Below are positions 15,941-24,492 of a stretch of 58,086 nucleotides of DNA, piece after piece. The notes beneath the pieces were generated by a model. The model was not told the DNA's origin. It worked only from the letters and a program-made list of their open reading frames with translations, and did no database searches. The stretch spans positions 1 through 58,086 of the forward strand of contig CADCLN010000014.1 in assembly GCA_902802265.1 (NCBI GenBank), given 5' to 3'. Source of the DNA: an uncultured Bacteroidales bacterium. GTDB lineage: Bacteria > Bacteroidota > Bacteroidia > Bacteroidales > Bacteroidaceae. A program made the translations under genes and the position numbers. Every line of letters starts with the position of its first letter. Positions within the stretch are counted from its first letter, which is position 1.

Positions 15941-18049
15941 TTACGGTTCGATGATGTTGAAGTTCAAGACGGTTTTGCCAATGCCCGAGAAGAGGCTGGT
16001 GACAGCAGCAGCATTGCCGCTGATGGTAAGTCCTGTGAAGTTGCCATTGAGGTAGTTGACGAGGGCGGCTTTTGTACCGCGGGCTGTAGCGTCAGCCCCG
16101 TCGAAGGTCTCGTTCATGTAGGTAAGAACAACCCCATTCCGACGAACCACGCAGCATTTTTCATCGCCGATGATGAAGTTGACGACGATGTCGTTGTCTT
16201 CAACGGTACGGTAATCGGTAGCAATGGCAGCATACTCAAAAATCATATCAATACTGCCGGCACCAAGCATGTTGGCAAGACCTTCACCCGAACCATAGAG
16301 TGTTTCGGAAGGTGTACCGGCACGCAGTTCCATAGCACCTGTAAGGTAGCAGTTGCGCCAAGTACCGCTTTCACTCTGATAGCCCAACTGTTCCAGTGCG
16401 TCGGCACAGAGACGGCGAGCCTCCATGTTGGAGGGGTCGGCATAGACGAGTTCCTTGGTCACCTGTGCTACCCACTGATATTCGCCCTTGGCATAATCGG
16501 CGCGAGCCATCGAAAGGATGCGTTCAGGATTGCCACCCATGTATTCCACCAGCTTCTTGGCTGTTTCGGAAGGAGTGAGCAGATCGAGGTTGACGGGGTT
16601 GGCATCGTACCATCCCATGTAACGCTGATAGACGGCCTTGATGTTGTGGGAGAGTGTGCCGTAATACTGGCGGGTGTACCACACTTTGTCGAGTTTGGCA
16701 GGCAGTTGCAGGGTGCGGGAAATCTCGGTGGGTGTGAGACCCAGATTGACGTAGTGGAGTGTCTGGTCGTGGATGAACTTATAGATGGCAGCGGTGTTTT
16801 CGAAGTATTCCTTGATGACCTGTGTGCCCCAGTGTGGCCAGTTGTGGCTTTGGAAGACAACGTCGGTTTCGTCAGCAAATTTACGCTCGGCGGCAAGGAT
16901 GTAGTTACACCAACCCTCGGCATCGCGAACCTGGGCACCACGCAGGGTGTAGAGGTTGTGCAGGGTACCTGTGCAGTTTTCTGCCATCCAGAGTGCACGG
17001 TAGTCGGGGAAGTAAGCGTTCATTTCGGCTGGTGCTTCGGTGCCTGGAGTGAGCTGGAAAATGACTGTAGTGCCGTCGATGTCAACTGTGTCGTCCTGGC
17101 AAACCTCGTAGGTAGGCGGCATCAGGGTCAGCGGCGAATTAGTAGATTCGCCCATACCGATACCCATGGCCATACGACCTGTAGTGCCTTTGGGCAGATT
17201 GGCTCCGTACTGGAAGCTGGCACGACGTGACATGGCTGCGCTGCAATAAGCATTTTCAGCAATGACGTGCTTCATGAAGCCCTGAGGTGTGATGACAGCA
17301 ATCTTTCCGCTCTTAATCTGGTCGGCCAAAGAGAGCTTTGCATCGGCTATGTTGGAGGCGTTGACAATGGCTCCGACACCGCCGTAGTGGTCGGCATGGC
17401 TGTGGCTGATGAGGACTGCTACAATGTTGGGATTGGCATCGACGTTGCGCTTGAAAATGTCGAGGGCTGCCTCTGCCACCTCTTTACACATGAGCACATC
17501 GAAAATCATCCAGCCCGTTTTGGTCTTGATGAACGACATGTTTGCCATGTCGTAGCCACGCACCTGATAGATGCCTTCGCAAACCTTGAAGAGTCCGCAC
17601 TGCACATTGCATATAGCGTTACGCCAAAGGCTGGGGTTGACCGTGGAAGGGGCTTCGCCTTCGTCGAGCAGGAACTTGTAGGCTGCCATGTTCCATACTT
17701 CCTGCCCCTTTGCGTTGGTGATGACGAGGTCGGGAGTAGCTTCGATGAGTCCACGCTTGGCATTTTCCAACTCGGAAATGTCGTCGAAATCTAAGCGGTT
17801 AAGCCAATCCCTGTTCAGGGAGTCGGTATGCGACGTGGCATTCTTGTTGGCAGTTGGGTTTTCAGGATCGACTGGGTCAGGATCGACTGGAGTTTTTTCC
17901 TCCTCCTTGAAAAACACGAGACTATCTACATCGTTGGCACGGACAATCTGCTGCTTCTGTCCGTTTTTGTAGAGATAATAACCCTGGGCAAGAGCCTGCT
18001 GTGCCATGCCGCAAAGGAAGAGCATGGAGCAAATAAAATACTTTTTCAT
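15941..18049 (-). CDS. secreted metallo-beta-lactamase-fold protein, alkyl-sulfatase-like
   Basis: A 702-residue exported protein. After a signal peptide (cleavage near ALAQ) comes a short YYLYKNGQKQQIVRANDVDS module common in Bacteroidetes secreted proteins, a Pro/Asp linker, then a metallo-hydrolase domain with the binuclear metal motif HSHADH at residues 216-221. The later helical part and lipid-transfer-like C-terminus resemble the SdsA1-type alkyl sulfatases. A substrate of sulfate esters is inferred from the family; no assay-level evidence is visible. Its ATG overlaps the stop of the upstream 167-residue gene (TAATG), implying translational coupling. Confidence 0.85.
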   Translation of the reverse strand: MKKYFICSMLFLCGMAQQALAQGYYLYKNGQKQQIVRANDVDSLVFFKEEEKTPVDPDPVDPENPTANKNATSHTDSLNRDWLNRLDFDDISELENAKRGLIEATPDLVITNAKGQEVWNMAAYKFLLDEGEAPSTVNPSLWRNAICNVQCGLFKVCEGIYQVRGYDMANMSFIKTKTGWMIFDVLMCKEVAEAALDIFKRNVDANPNIVAVLISHSHADHYGGVGAIVNASNIADAKLSLADQIKSGKIAVITPQGFMKHVIAENAYCSAAMSRRASFQYGANLPKGTTGRMAMGIGMGESTNSPLTLMPPTYEVCQDDTVDIDGTTVIFQLTPGTEAPAEMNAYFPDYRALWMAENCTGTLHNLYTLRGAQVRDAEGWCNYILAAERKFADETDVVFQSHNWPHWGTQVIKEYFENTAAIYKFIHDQTLHYVNLGLTPTEISRTLQLPAKLDKVWYTRQYYGTLSHNIKAVYQRYMGWYDANPVNLDLLTPSETAKKLVEYMGGNPERILSMARADYAKGEYQWVAQVTKELVYADPSNMEARRLCADALEQLGYQSESGTWRNCYLTGAMELRAGTPSETLYGSGEGLANMLGAGSIDMIFEYAAIATDYRTVEDNDIVVNFIIGDEKCCVVRRNGVVLTYMNETFDGADATARGTKAALVNYLNGNFTGLTISGNAAAVTSLFSGIGKTVLNFNIIEP

Positions 18050-18552
18050 TACTTCTTATAGATTTTAAATGATTTATTTCCAAAAACTACTACATAAATG
18101 CCAGAACGGAGCGTGCTGGTAGAGAGGGTGACAACGCCATTGGCATCTGCCCTTCCTGTGGCAAGACACTTTCCGTCAACGGAATAGAGCGAGAGCCCGC
18201 TACAGCCCTGAGCGGTAATTTCAGAGTCTGTAATCTTGAAAGACTCGTCGAAGAGTGACTCCATGCCCGTCTCCACACTCACTTCCTCAATGGTCATCTT
18301 GAGGTATTTTTCCAAAGAGTAGAGAACGGTGACAGTGCCACACTCCAGTTTTACATCGGTGTCGTCGAAGGATACAACAGGCTTTTCTGCCAAGTCGAAG
18401 GCAGTTGTAGCATTATTCACTTCGTGGATAACGACACACATCTTTTTCTCTGCCACATCGTCGGATGCGCCAGAAGCGAACACACAGGCTGGGGCAAGCA
18501 CTACAAGCATCGCCGCCAGAGCTGTTCGCTTAACAAATACTTTCATGTTCAT
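18049..18552 (-). CDS. small secreted protein with C-terminal beta tail
   Basis: A 167-residue exported protein of unknown function with signal peptide (MNMKVFVKRTALAAMLVVLA, cleavage near VFAS). The final about 50 residues (LSLYSVDGKCLATGRADANG, then LRSGIYVVVFGNKSFKIYKK) resemble the C-terminal sorting-type beta domains of Bacteroidetes secreted proteins. An alternative ATG two codons downstream (18546) is possible. It is the first gene of a two-gene operon with the sulfatase-like protein. Confidence 0.7.
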   Translation of the reverse strand: MNMKVFVKRTALAAMLVVLAPACVFASGASDDVAEKKMCVVIHEVNNATTAFDLAEKPVVSFDDTDVKLECGTVTVLYSLEKYLKMTIEEVSVETGMESLFDESFKITDSEITAQGCSGLSLYSVDGKCLATGRADANGVVTLSTSTLRSGIYVVVFGNKSFKIYKK

Positions 18553-18598
18553 AAGAAAAGTTCCTTTCGTGTTTTGGTTAGAAAGATTAAAAATTGGG

Positions 18599-18607
18599 GC
18601 AAAGATA
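18599..18607 (-). promoter_or_regulatory. -7 promoter element for the sulfatase-like operon
   Basis: Minus strand reads TATCTTTGC, about 47 bases before the ATG at 18552. Confidence 0.65.
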
Positions 18608-18671
18608 AAAATAATATTTAATATAATGTATAAATTTTAAAAAAATCAAGCAAATAACCACAAAAAAGCGA

Positions 18672-18752
18672 AAACACACCACAGATTACACGGATTTTTT
18701 AGATTTCACAGATTTTTTATCCTCCCCATAGAGGGGGAGTTAGAGGGGGTCT
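18672..18752. repeat. CACAGATTACACGGATT and CCCCATAGAGGGGGAGTTA repeats
   Basis: 18673-18717 carries CACAGATTACACGGATT and a second CACAGATT copy. 18721-18752 is a copy of the CCCCTAGAGGGG family. The second element overlaps the 3' end of the M20 gene: its reverse complement AAAGACCCCCTCTAA encodes the last residues KDPL and the stop codon. Confidence 0.75.
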
Positions 18753-19783
18753 TTTTCAAACAAGCGCAAATAGAGTGAAATGGCATCTGTTATTTCACTG
18801 ATTTTGATGTATTCGTCAGCCGTATGGGAACGGGAAGACTCGCCTGGCCCCAATTTCAGCGAAGGGAAGGGCATCAGAGCCTGGTCGCTCAGAGTGGGAG
18901 ACCCAAAGGGTTTTAGTCCCTCTCTGATGCAAGCCTGAACAAAGGGGTGTTCCATCGGGATGTGCGACGGAGCGAGACGGAAAGAACGTGCCTTCAGTTC
19001 AGCACGCAGATGCGACTGGAAGAAACGGAAAATCTCCTCATTGGTATAACATTCGTTGCTGCGCACATCTATCGTAAAAGTACACTGGTCGGGCACGACA
19101 TTATGCTGTGTGCCCGCATTCACGATGGTTACCGTCTGCTTCACAGGTCCCAGCAGGTCAGACTGTTTGGGAAACTGCCAGTCTCTCAGCCACAGAATAT
19201 CCTCCATGGCACGGTAGATGGCATTGTCACCCTCGTTCCGTGCTGCATGACCAGCCTTGCCATGCGCCGTAGCGTCAATCACCATCAACCCCTTCTCGGC
19301 AATGGCTGGCTGCATTCCCGTGGGTTCTCCCACAATGGCAAAGTCTATCGGAGGCAGGAGCGGCAGGATGCTCTCGATGCCGTTCTTGCCAGAAACCTCT
19401 TCTTCGCAAGAAGCCAAAAAGATGAAATTCCCATCAACAGCCCTGAACACACTGAGCAGGGAGACCAGCCCCCCGCCGCAGTCATTGCTGCCCAAGCCAT
19501 AGAGGCGGTCGCCCTCCAGGGAGGGAGTGAAAGGGTCGTGCTGCCATCCCGCCACAGGGCGTACCGTGTCGATATGGGCATTCAGCAAAACAGCAGGCTG
19601 GCTGTCGTCGAAATGCGGCGAAAAACACCACACATTGTTGCCGTGCCGTCTGGGGTGAAAACCCTTTTGCTGCAAAAAGCCCTGCAGCACATCAGCAGCC
19701 TGCGATTCGTCGCGGCTTATACTGGGTGTGGCTATCAGCTGCTTCAGCAGTTCAATAGCCTCATGGGTCAATGTATCTATCAT
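18740..19783 (-). CDS. argE: M20-family deacylase (acetyl/succinyl-ornithine or citrulline deacylase-like)
   Basis: A 347-residue M20 metallo-hydrolase of the ArgE/DapE group. Metal-site motifs are NAHIDTV (His70, Asp72), LGSNDCGGG (Asp101) and SCEEEVSGKNG (Glu127-129), with FAIVGEPTG further on. In Bacteroides, arginine synthesis uses N-succinylated intermediates and an M20 deacylase, so this probably releases the acyl group in that pathway together with argB at 44449. DapE-type activity is the alternative. The stop codon and last four residues come from a dispersed repeat. The gene stands alone with its own promoter. Confidence 0.8.
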   Translation of the reverse strand: MIDTLTHEAIELLKQLIATPSISRDESQAADVLQGFLQQKGFHPRRHGNNVWCFSPHFDDSQPAVLLNAHIDTVRPVAGWQHDPFTPSLEGDRLYGLGSNDCGGGLVSLLSVFRAVDGNFIFLASCEEEVSGKNGIESILPLLPPIDFAIVGEPTGMQPAIAEKGLMVIDATAHGKAGHAARNEGDNAIYRAMEDILWLRDWQFPKQSDLLGPVKQTVTIVNAGTQHNVVPDQCTFTIDVRSNECYTNEEIFRFFQSHLRAELKARSFRLAPSHIPMEHPFVQACIREGLKPFGSPTLSDQALMPFPSLKLGPGESSRSHTADEYIKISEITDAISLYLRLFEKDPL

Positions 19784-19805
19784 CTGCTTTCATCTTTTTT
19801 CTGCC

Positions 19806-19814
19806 GCAAAGATA
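19806..19814 (-). promoter_or_regulatory. -7 promoter element for the M20 deacylase gene
   Basis: Minus strand reads TATCTTTGC about 23 bases upstream of the ATG at 19783. Confidence 0.65.
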
Positions 19815-19960
19815 AAGAATTTTTTTCTATCTATGCAAATATATTGCTATAAGAGGTATTTTATTTCCCCTTTTTGTGTGTCGTCTAGTCAAATCCACGG
19901 ATTACACAGATGGCACAATTCAATGTCAAAAAGAATCTCTCCGCCCCATTTTTACCAGAA

Positions 19961-20054
19961 TTTACCACAGTTATGGTAAAACTTTACCACTGCATTGGTA
20001 ATGATTTACCACTGCATTGGTAAAAAATTACCGATGCTATGGTAACACTTTACC
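19961..20054 (+). repeat. 22-bp periodic palindrome array B (TTTACC-N-GGTAAA)
   Basis: TTTACC or ATTACC starts at 19961, 19983, 20005, 20027 and 20049, an exact 22-bp period. The first four are complete dyads, such as TTTACCACTGCATTGGTAA; the last is a half site. One more half site (TTTACCAGAA) lies at 19951, out of phase by about half a period. The array sits 120-215 bases before the promoter of the TPR-kinase gene. It may be a multi-site operator or a chromosomal binding array. Confidence 0.85.
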
Positions 20055-20174
20055 AAAGCTACAGCATCGTCGTAACAGCCCTAAAAAGGCTCAAAAACGG
20101 AGAGAATCGGGAAAATTATCACGTTAGGGGTGTTTTTTTCGCATTTCTGTAGGGGAGGAATGATAATAAATGCC

Positions 20175-20183
20175 TAATTTTGC
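20175..20183 (+). promoter_or_regulatory. -7 promoter element for the TPR-kinase operon
   Basis: TAATTTTGC matches TAnnTTTGC, 33 bases before ATG 20216. Confidence 0.65.
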
Positions 20184-20215
20184 AGGGTGTTTTTATTTAT
20201 CTTTATTTATATAAT

Positions 20216-21718
20216 ATGAAAAGGAATATTTTAATCGTATTTTTGAGCCTGCTGCTGGGCCTGACAACAGGTTCTGTACAGGGGGCTGACCTGAGCAGTC
20301 TGCAGGAAAGGGCTGAAGCAGAGAACGGAAAGGGACATGTGGCGAATGCTCGCTCGCTGTTTATCCGTGCGTTTGAAGATTATGTCGGCAAAGGACAAAT
20401 GGCACAGGGTGTGGAGTGCGGCGTTAAGGCTACCGCCTTGTATTACAACGAAAATCTGTACAAAGAAGCTTTCGACCTGTTGCGCCGCATTGACCAGAAC
20501 ATCGAGGCTAACGGCAAGGGGCAGAACAAGGCTGCGTTGCACTACCAAACCTCGAAGGTGCGTTACCAAATGTATATGAAGATGAGGAGGGCTGCCAGTG
20601 CGCAGGAGCAGATTGCCCACATGGAGCAGTATGCTGCCAGCAGCGGCGATGAGGGCATCAAGAATGATTTGCTTTACTGCAAGACCATCTGCTACTACTC
20701 CTTCGGGCAGAACGAGAAGGGGAACGCAACGTTCAAGGAGATGACCAGCAGGCTGACAGCCTCGAAGGAGTATGGCAAGGTGGACGAGGTGTATCAGACA
20801 CTCATTGCCAACGGGCGCAAAAGTGGTAGCGCCACACTGGTGGCCGAGAGCTACAAAAGTTACGTGGCATGGAAGGATTCGGCAAGTGCACAGAAGTTGA
20901 AAGATGAAACTGATGCGCTGAAAGGACAGATTGCCCAGCTGGAGGCTACCATCGCAGAGAAGGACGGCGGGCTGAAGACTCGGCAGGCTGTCATCGTGGG
21001 ACTGGGCATCCTGAGTGCGGTGCTGGCTGCGATACTGGTGCTGGGAGGCTTCGTGCTGATGCGCTTCATCTTCCTTACACGCAAACAGAAGAAGACGATT
21101 CGGATAGCCGATGAGAATAATGCACTGAAGGCTAAGTTTATCAGCAACATCTCGGCTCAGCTGGAACCGACGCTGCAGAAACTGGACAGCCGACTGCCTG
21201 AGGTGAAGGCTTTGCAGGATTTTTCGGCGCACATTCAGACGTTGTCTGACCTGGAGAATTCGGGCGATGGAGACGTGGAACGAGAAGATGTACAGGTGGA
21301 TGCGCTGTGCGAAAATGTGATGAACGAGATACGAAGCAAGGTGAAGAGCGGTGTGACATTGACGGTGGATGCGCCCAAGATGTCGGCAAGCATCAACAGG
21401 GCGTATGTCAGTCACATCTTGCTGCACTTGCTGAACAATGCAGCCATCTATACGCCTGAGGGCGGACAGATTACGCTGGAGTATAAGAAGCGCGGTGCTC
21501 ACAAGCATCAGTTCGTGGTGACAGACACGGGGTGCGGCATCCCTGCCGAAAAGCAGGAGGACATCTTCAAGCCTTTCTTGGAAATCCGCGACTTGACTAC
21601 CGGCGACGGACTGGGTCTGCCCATCTGCAAACGCATGGCTCAGAAAATGGGCGGCGACATAGAAGTGGTCTCCACTTACGTCAAGGGCGCACGCTTCACG
21701 CTGAACCTGCTGGGCTAA
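20216..21718 (+). CDS. TPR membrane protein with histidine-kinase ATPase domain lacking the phospho-acceptor His
   Basis: A 500-residue sensor-like protein: signal peptide (1-23), periplasmic TPR-type helices (about 25-225), coiled coil (225-252), transmembrane segment (258-288), a dimerisation-like helix, and a HATPase domain. The ATPase boxes are present: N-box HLLNNAAIYTPEGG (404-417), G1 DTGCGIP (437-443) and G2 GDGLGLP (463-469). At the place of the usual SHEIRTPL H-box it has SAQLEPTL (residues 313-320), so the phosphorylatable histidine is replaced. It cannot autophosphorylate in the usual way and may act as an ATP-binding switch. It is followed after 16 bases by the TPR-HTH gene, probably its partner. 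ATG 20216 gives a clean signal peptide. Confidence 0.85.
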   Translation: MKRNILIVFLSLLLGLTTGSVQGADLSSLQERAEAENGKGHVANARSLFIRAFEDYVGKGQMAQGVECGVKATALYYNENLYKEAFDLLRRIDQNIEANGKGQNKAALHYQTSKVRYQMYMKMRRAASAQEQIAHMEQYAASSGDEGIKNDLLYCKTICYYSFGQNEKGNATFKEMTSRLTASKEYGKVDEVYQTLIANGRKSGSATLVAESYKSYVAWKDSASAQKLKDETDALKGQIAQLEATIAEKDGGLKTRQAVIVGLGILSAVLAAILVLGGFVLMRFIFLTRKQKKTIRIADENNALKAKFISNISAQLEPTLQKLDSRLPEVKALQDFSAHIQTLSDLENSGDGDVEREDVQVDALCENVMNEIRSKVKSGVTLTVDAPKMSASINRAYVSHILLHLLNNAAIYTPEGGQITLEYKKRGAHKHQFVVTDTGCGIPAEKQEDIFKPFLEIRDLTTGDGLGLPICKRMAQKMGGDIEVVSTYVKGARFTLNLLG

Positions 21719-21734
21719 CAACTGAGGGGATGGA

Positions 21735-22886
21735 ATGAAATACGGTGTCCTGTTCTTGACGATGTGCTTGCTGACGGCATGTGGCAGGTTTGGAAGCGAG
21801 CAGCAGATGCTGGCCGAGATTGACAGTTTGACGAAGGTGAATGCCGACAGCGCAAAGGGGTTGTTGGCGCGGATGGCTGTGCCGGCTGCAGAGAGCGAGG
21901 ATTGGGCGTACTACCAGTTGCTGAGGGTGAAGGTGGATGACAAGATGATGGTGAAACACACGTCGGATTCTGTCATCAACCAAGTGGCCGAGTTTTATGA
22001 ACGAGATAATCGCAGCGGACACTTGGCAGAGGCTTATTACTATGTGGGACGTGCGAATGCTGACATGCAGAACGGAGAGAAGGCTCTGCTATTTTTTCAG
22101 AAAGCCCTGCTGGAGGATAGCACACACGTGACAGTCCACCTGAAAAGCCGCATCTACGCTCAGATGGGCTATGTATATCTGCGCAACGGACTGTTCGACG
22201 AAGCAATCAGTATGCAGCAGCTGGCACATTATTTCTGCAAGCAGGATGGCGACACGCTGGGAATGAGGTATTCGCAGGAAGATATCCAGACCATCCGTGC
22301 GTTGGCGGTGCGTCTGCCGGCTGACAGCATTCAGCAGCAAGAGGTGAGGATGAGAATCAAAAATGTAAATGAGCGGGTGAAGAATCAGTTGCTGAGGAAG
22401 AGGAATACGGACTTGCTGGCTGAGCGGAGTGAGCAGGGACGCAGGTTGTGGGGCATCAGCCTGGCTGCCGTGGCGGTGGTGCTGGGGCTTGTGTTTATCA
22501 GTTTCCGTCGTCGAAAGAAGGTAAAGGAGGATGTTGCCCCTGTGCAGACCAAGCGGCAGTTCTATGATAAGGATGTGAGTCAGTTGTTGGCAGAACGTCT
22601 TGCTGCTGGCAAAGTGCTGAAAGAGGCTGACTGGAAGCTGATAGAGTCGCGACTGCTGGAGTCTTTCCCTACGTTCCGCGACAGCCTTTATTCGCTCTAC
22701 AGTCTTTCGGAAACGGAATATCACATCTGTATGCTTATCAAACTGGAGGTTTCACCGTCGAATATGGCTAAATTGATGGCGACTGCCACAAGCACTATTT
22801 CGCAAAGCCGACTGCGAATGCAACAAAAAGTGTTTGGTGGGCAGGGAAGTGCGAAGGATTGGGACAAGTACGTACTTTCTATCTGA
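21735..22886 (+). CDS. membrane-anchored TPR regulator with C-terminal HTH
   Basis: A 383-residue protein: lipobox LLTAC (Cys16), TPR helices (about 25-225), one transmembrane segment (about 239-257), basic stretch RRRKK, then a cytoplasmic C-terminal domain. Residues about 323-365 (LSETEYHICMLIKLEVSPSN followed by MAKLMATATSTISQSRLRM) look like a LuxR/sigma-region-4-type helix-turn-helix. The layout implies a one-component regulator that senses outside the membrane and binds DNA inside. A lipobox plus a transmembrane helix is unusual; the Cys may simply be part of a normal signal anchor. It is co-transcribed with the pseudo-kinase upstream. Confidence 0.75.
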   Translation: MKYGVLFLTMCLLTACGRFGSEQQMLAEIDSLTKVNADSAKGLLARMAVPAAESEDWAYYQLLRVKVDDKMMVKHTSDSVINQVAEFYERDNRSGHLAEAYYYVGRANADMQNGEKALLFFQKALLEDSTHVTVHLKSRIYAQMGYVYLRNGLFDEAISMQQLAHYFCKQDGDTLGMRYSQEDIQTIRALAVRLPADSIQQQEVRMRIKNVNERVKNQLLRKRNTDLLAERSEQGRRLWGISLAAVAVVLGLVFISFRRRKKVKEDVAPVQTKRQFYDKDVSQLLAERLAAGKVLKEADWKLIESRLLESFPTFRDSLYSLYSLSETEYHICMLIKLEVSPSNMAKLMATATSTISQSRLRMQQKVFGGQGSAKDWDKYVLSI

Positions 22887-22965
22887 TTTTCTACTTTTTG
22901 GCATTACAGTGTAAATTATTTGTGAACGGTCTGTGATAATTGTAAAGGATTTGTGAACGACATTT

Positions 22966-22998
22966 TTTGGTGTCTTTGGGTAAAGACTTTTACCTTTG
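22966..22998 (+). promoter_or_regulatory. promoter with -33 TTTG and -7 TACCTTTG
   Basis: TTTG at 22966-22969 and TACCTTTG at 22991-22998 are separated by 21 bases, matching the Bacteroidetes primary-sigma promoter. Two direct copies of ATTTGTGAACG lie just upstream (about 22918 and 22948) and could be an operator. It drives the DUF4419 gene. Confidence 0.75.
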
Positions 22999-23040
22999 CC
23001 GAAAATTCAAAAAATGTTGAACATTAAAACAATCTTCACA

Positions 23041-24492
23041 ATGAAAAAGACACTTGTTCATTTGCCATTTACTATTTACAATGTGCAGTTTCCCTTGAGG
23101 TGGCTCTGTGTCCTTCTCTGTCTTCTCTGCTTCCTCTGTGCTGCAACGAATGCGCAGGAATTTACATTTACAGTAGATGAAAACCTGCCCGCGCCTAAAG
23201 AGACGTTCTACCCACGCAGTGGGGATGTGATTGCCCAACTCATTCTGAACGACGAGCAAATCAACGGAAAGGATTTGCAGCAGGTGATAGCTACGAGTTT
23301 TCAGAACGACACGTTGGTCAGTGGAGGGAAGGATGTGTTTTTCCATTGCATGGTGAGGGCTTACGCTGACCATCGTCCTGTCTGCATCTCGCCCGACATG
23401 GTGTGGTTGCTCATTAGTCAGGGATTTGCCCGCTATGCGAATGGCCATGCCGAAGAACTACGCAACCAACTGGTAAGCCATGAGGGGAAAATGGATTTGA
23501 TAGTGGAATCGCAGCAGGATTTGTTGTCGGGAAAGGCTGACTGGCAGAAACTGTTGGACGGTTTTGCTGCACAAATCGAGAAACATACGAAGGGGGACAT
23601 CGCACAAACCATCACGGCTGACTTTTCCACCACAGGACAGACGGAGCGTATTGCCTCGGAAATCACGCTGATGGAGAGCGTGAAATCTTATTTTACGTAT
23701 AGAGTTATGCGCATTGCCTGTGGCATTCCTTACATCACGCTGAAGGGTACGCCTCAAGACTGGCAGCGGGTGCTTGACAAAACTCGCAAGCTGGAGAAGT
23801 ACGGTTTGCAGGAATGGGTGAAGAGTCTGGAGCCTGTCCTCACGGAGTTTGTCCTTGCGGCTGAGGGAAAGCCAAACAGGGAGTTCTGGCAATGTATCGT
23901 AAAGAAAGACCGTGTAGAAGAACTGAAGGGCGGTGGCTGCAGCTCTGCCAAGCCCACGGAGTTGGACGGTTGGTTGCTGAAGCTGTTTCCTGACAAGGAC
24001 GGAAAGACGTTGGATAAAGTTCCGAAAACCAAAAGTATGGACTCGGAACGGGTGCGTGTGGGCTTCAAGTACGACGTAATTGACCCCGCGGAGGGTACGG
24101 TGGTGAGCGAAACGCCCATGGAACTGATTTCAGGTTTTGTTGGCATTGCTGTAGATAGCATCACAGGCAAGATGACTCCACGGATTGGTTGGCTGGTGCG
24201 TATTGCCAATGAGGAAGCAGAATCGCTGGAACGACTGAAGTGGCAAGATAAATGGAACGGCGGCATCTATCTGAATGTGGATGAAGTGCCTGAAATTCTG
24301 AAGAAGTTGCCACACATCGAGAGTCTGCAAGTGACGTTTACAGGTAAAGTCGTACTGCCCGAGTGGATGGACACACTGACCATCGACAGACTCTTCGTCA
24401 CGGGTGAAATGAGCGAGCAGGAGAAGAAAGTCCTCCAGAAGCGTTTTCCTGATGCAGAATTTTTTAATACTTCAAATAAGAAACAGAAATGA
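23041..24492 (+). CDS. secreted DUF4419-domain protein
   Basis: A 483-residue exported protein with the DUF4419 hallmark near residues 120-150 (PDMVWLLISQGFARYANGHA). Function of the family is unknown. ATG 23041 gives an atypical 40-residue leader, MKKTLVHLPFTIYNVQFPLR then WLCVLLCLLCFLCAATNAQ. Its DNA is a chain of three dispersed repeats: an ATTTACCATTT-like piece, a CCCTTGAGGTGG piece, and a CTCTGTG repeat (23104-23144). It overlaps the next gene by 4 bases (ATGA) and is thus coupled to it. Confidence 0.8.
   Translation: MKKTLVHLPFTIYNVQFPLRWLCVLLCLLCFLCAATNAQEFTFTVDENLPAPKETFYPRSGDVIAQLILNDEQINGKDLQQVIATSFQNDTLVSGGKDVFFHCMVRAYADHRPVCISPDMVWLLISQGFARYANGHAEELRNQLVSHEGKMDLIVESQQDLLSGKADWQKLLDGFAAQIEKHTKGDIAQTITADFSTTGQTERIASEITLMESVKSYFTYRVMRIACGIPYITLKGTPQDWQRVLDKTRKLEKYGLQEWVKSLEPVLTEFVLAAEGKPNREFWQCIVKKDRVEELKGGGCSSAKPTELDGWLLKLFPDKDGKTLDKVPKTKSMDSERVRVGFKYDVIDPAEGTVVSETPMELISGFVGIAVDSITGKMTPRIGWLVRIANEEAESLERLKWQDKWNGGIYLNVDEVPEILKKLPHIESLQVTFTGKVVLPEWMDTLTIDRLFVTGEMSEQEKKVLQKRFPDAEFFNTSNKKQK
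23104..23144 (+). repeat. CTCTGTG repeat copy, coding for the DUF4419 signal peptide
   Basis: CTCTGTGTCCTTCTCTGTCT onward to CTCTGTGCTGC matches the intergenic copies. It encodes the hydrophobic core LCVLLCLLCFLCAA. Confidence 0.75.

Noticed and set aside
19513-19541. CCCTCCAGGGAGGGAGTGAA inside the M20 gene as an inserted repeat
   Set aside because: It resembles the CCCCTAGAGGGAGGGAGTTA family, but the encoded DPFTPSLEGDRLYGLG is the normal conserved segment of M20 enzymes, so coincidence is more likely.
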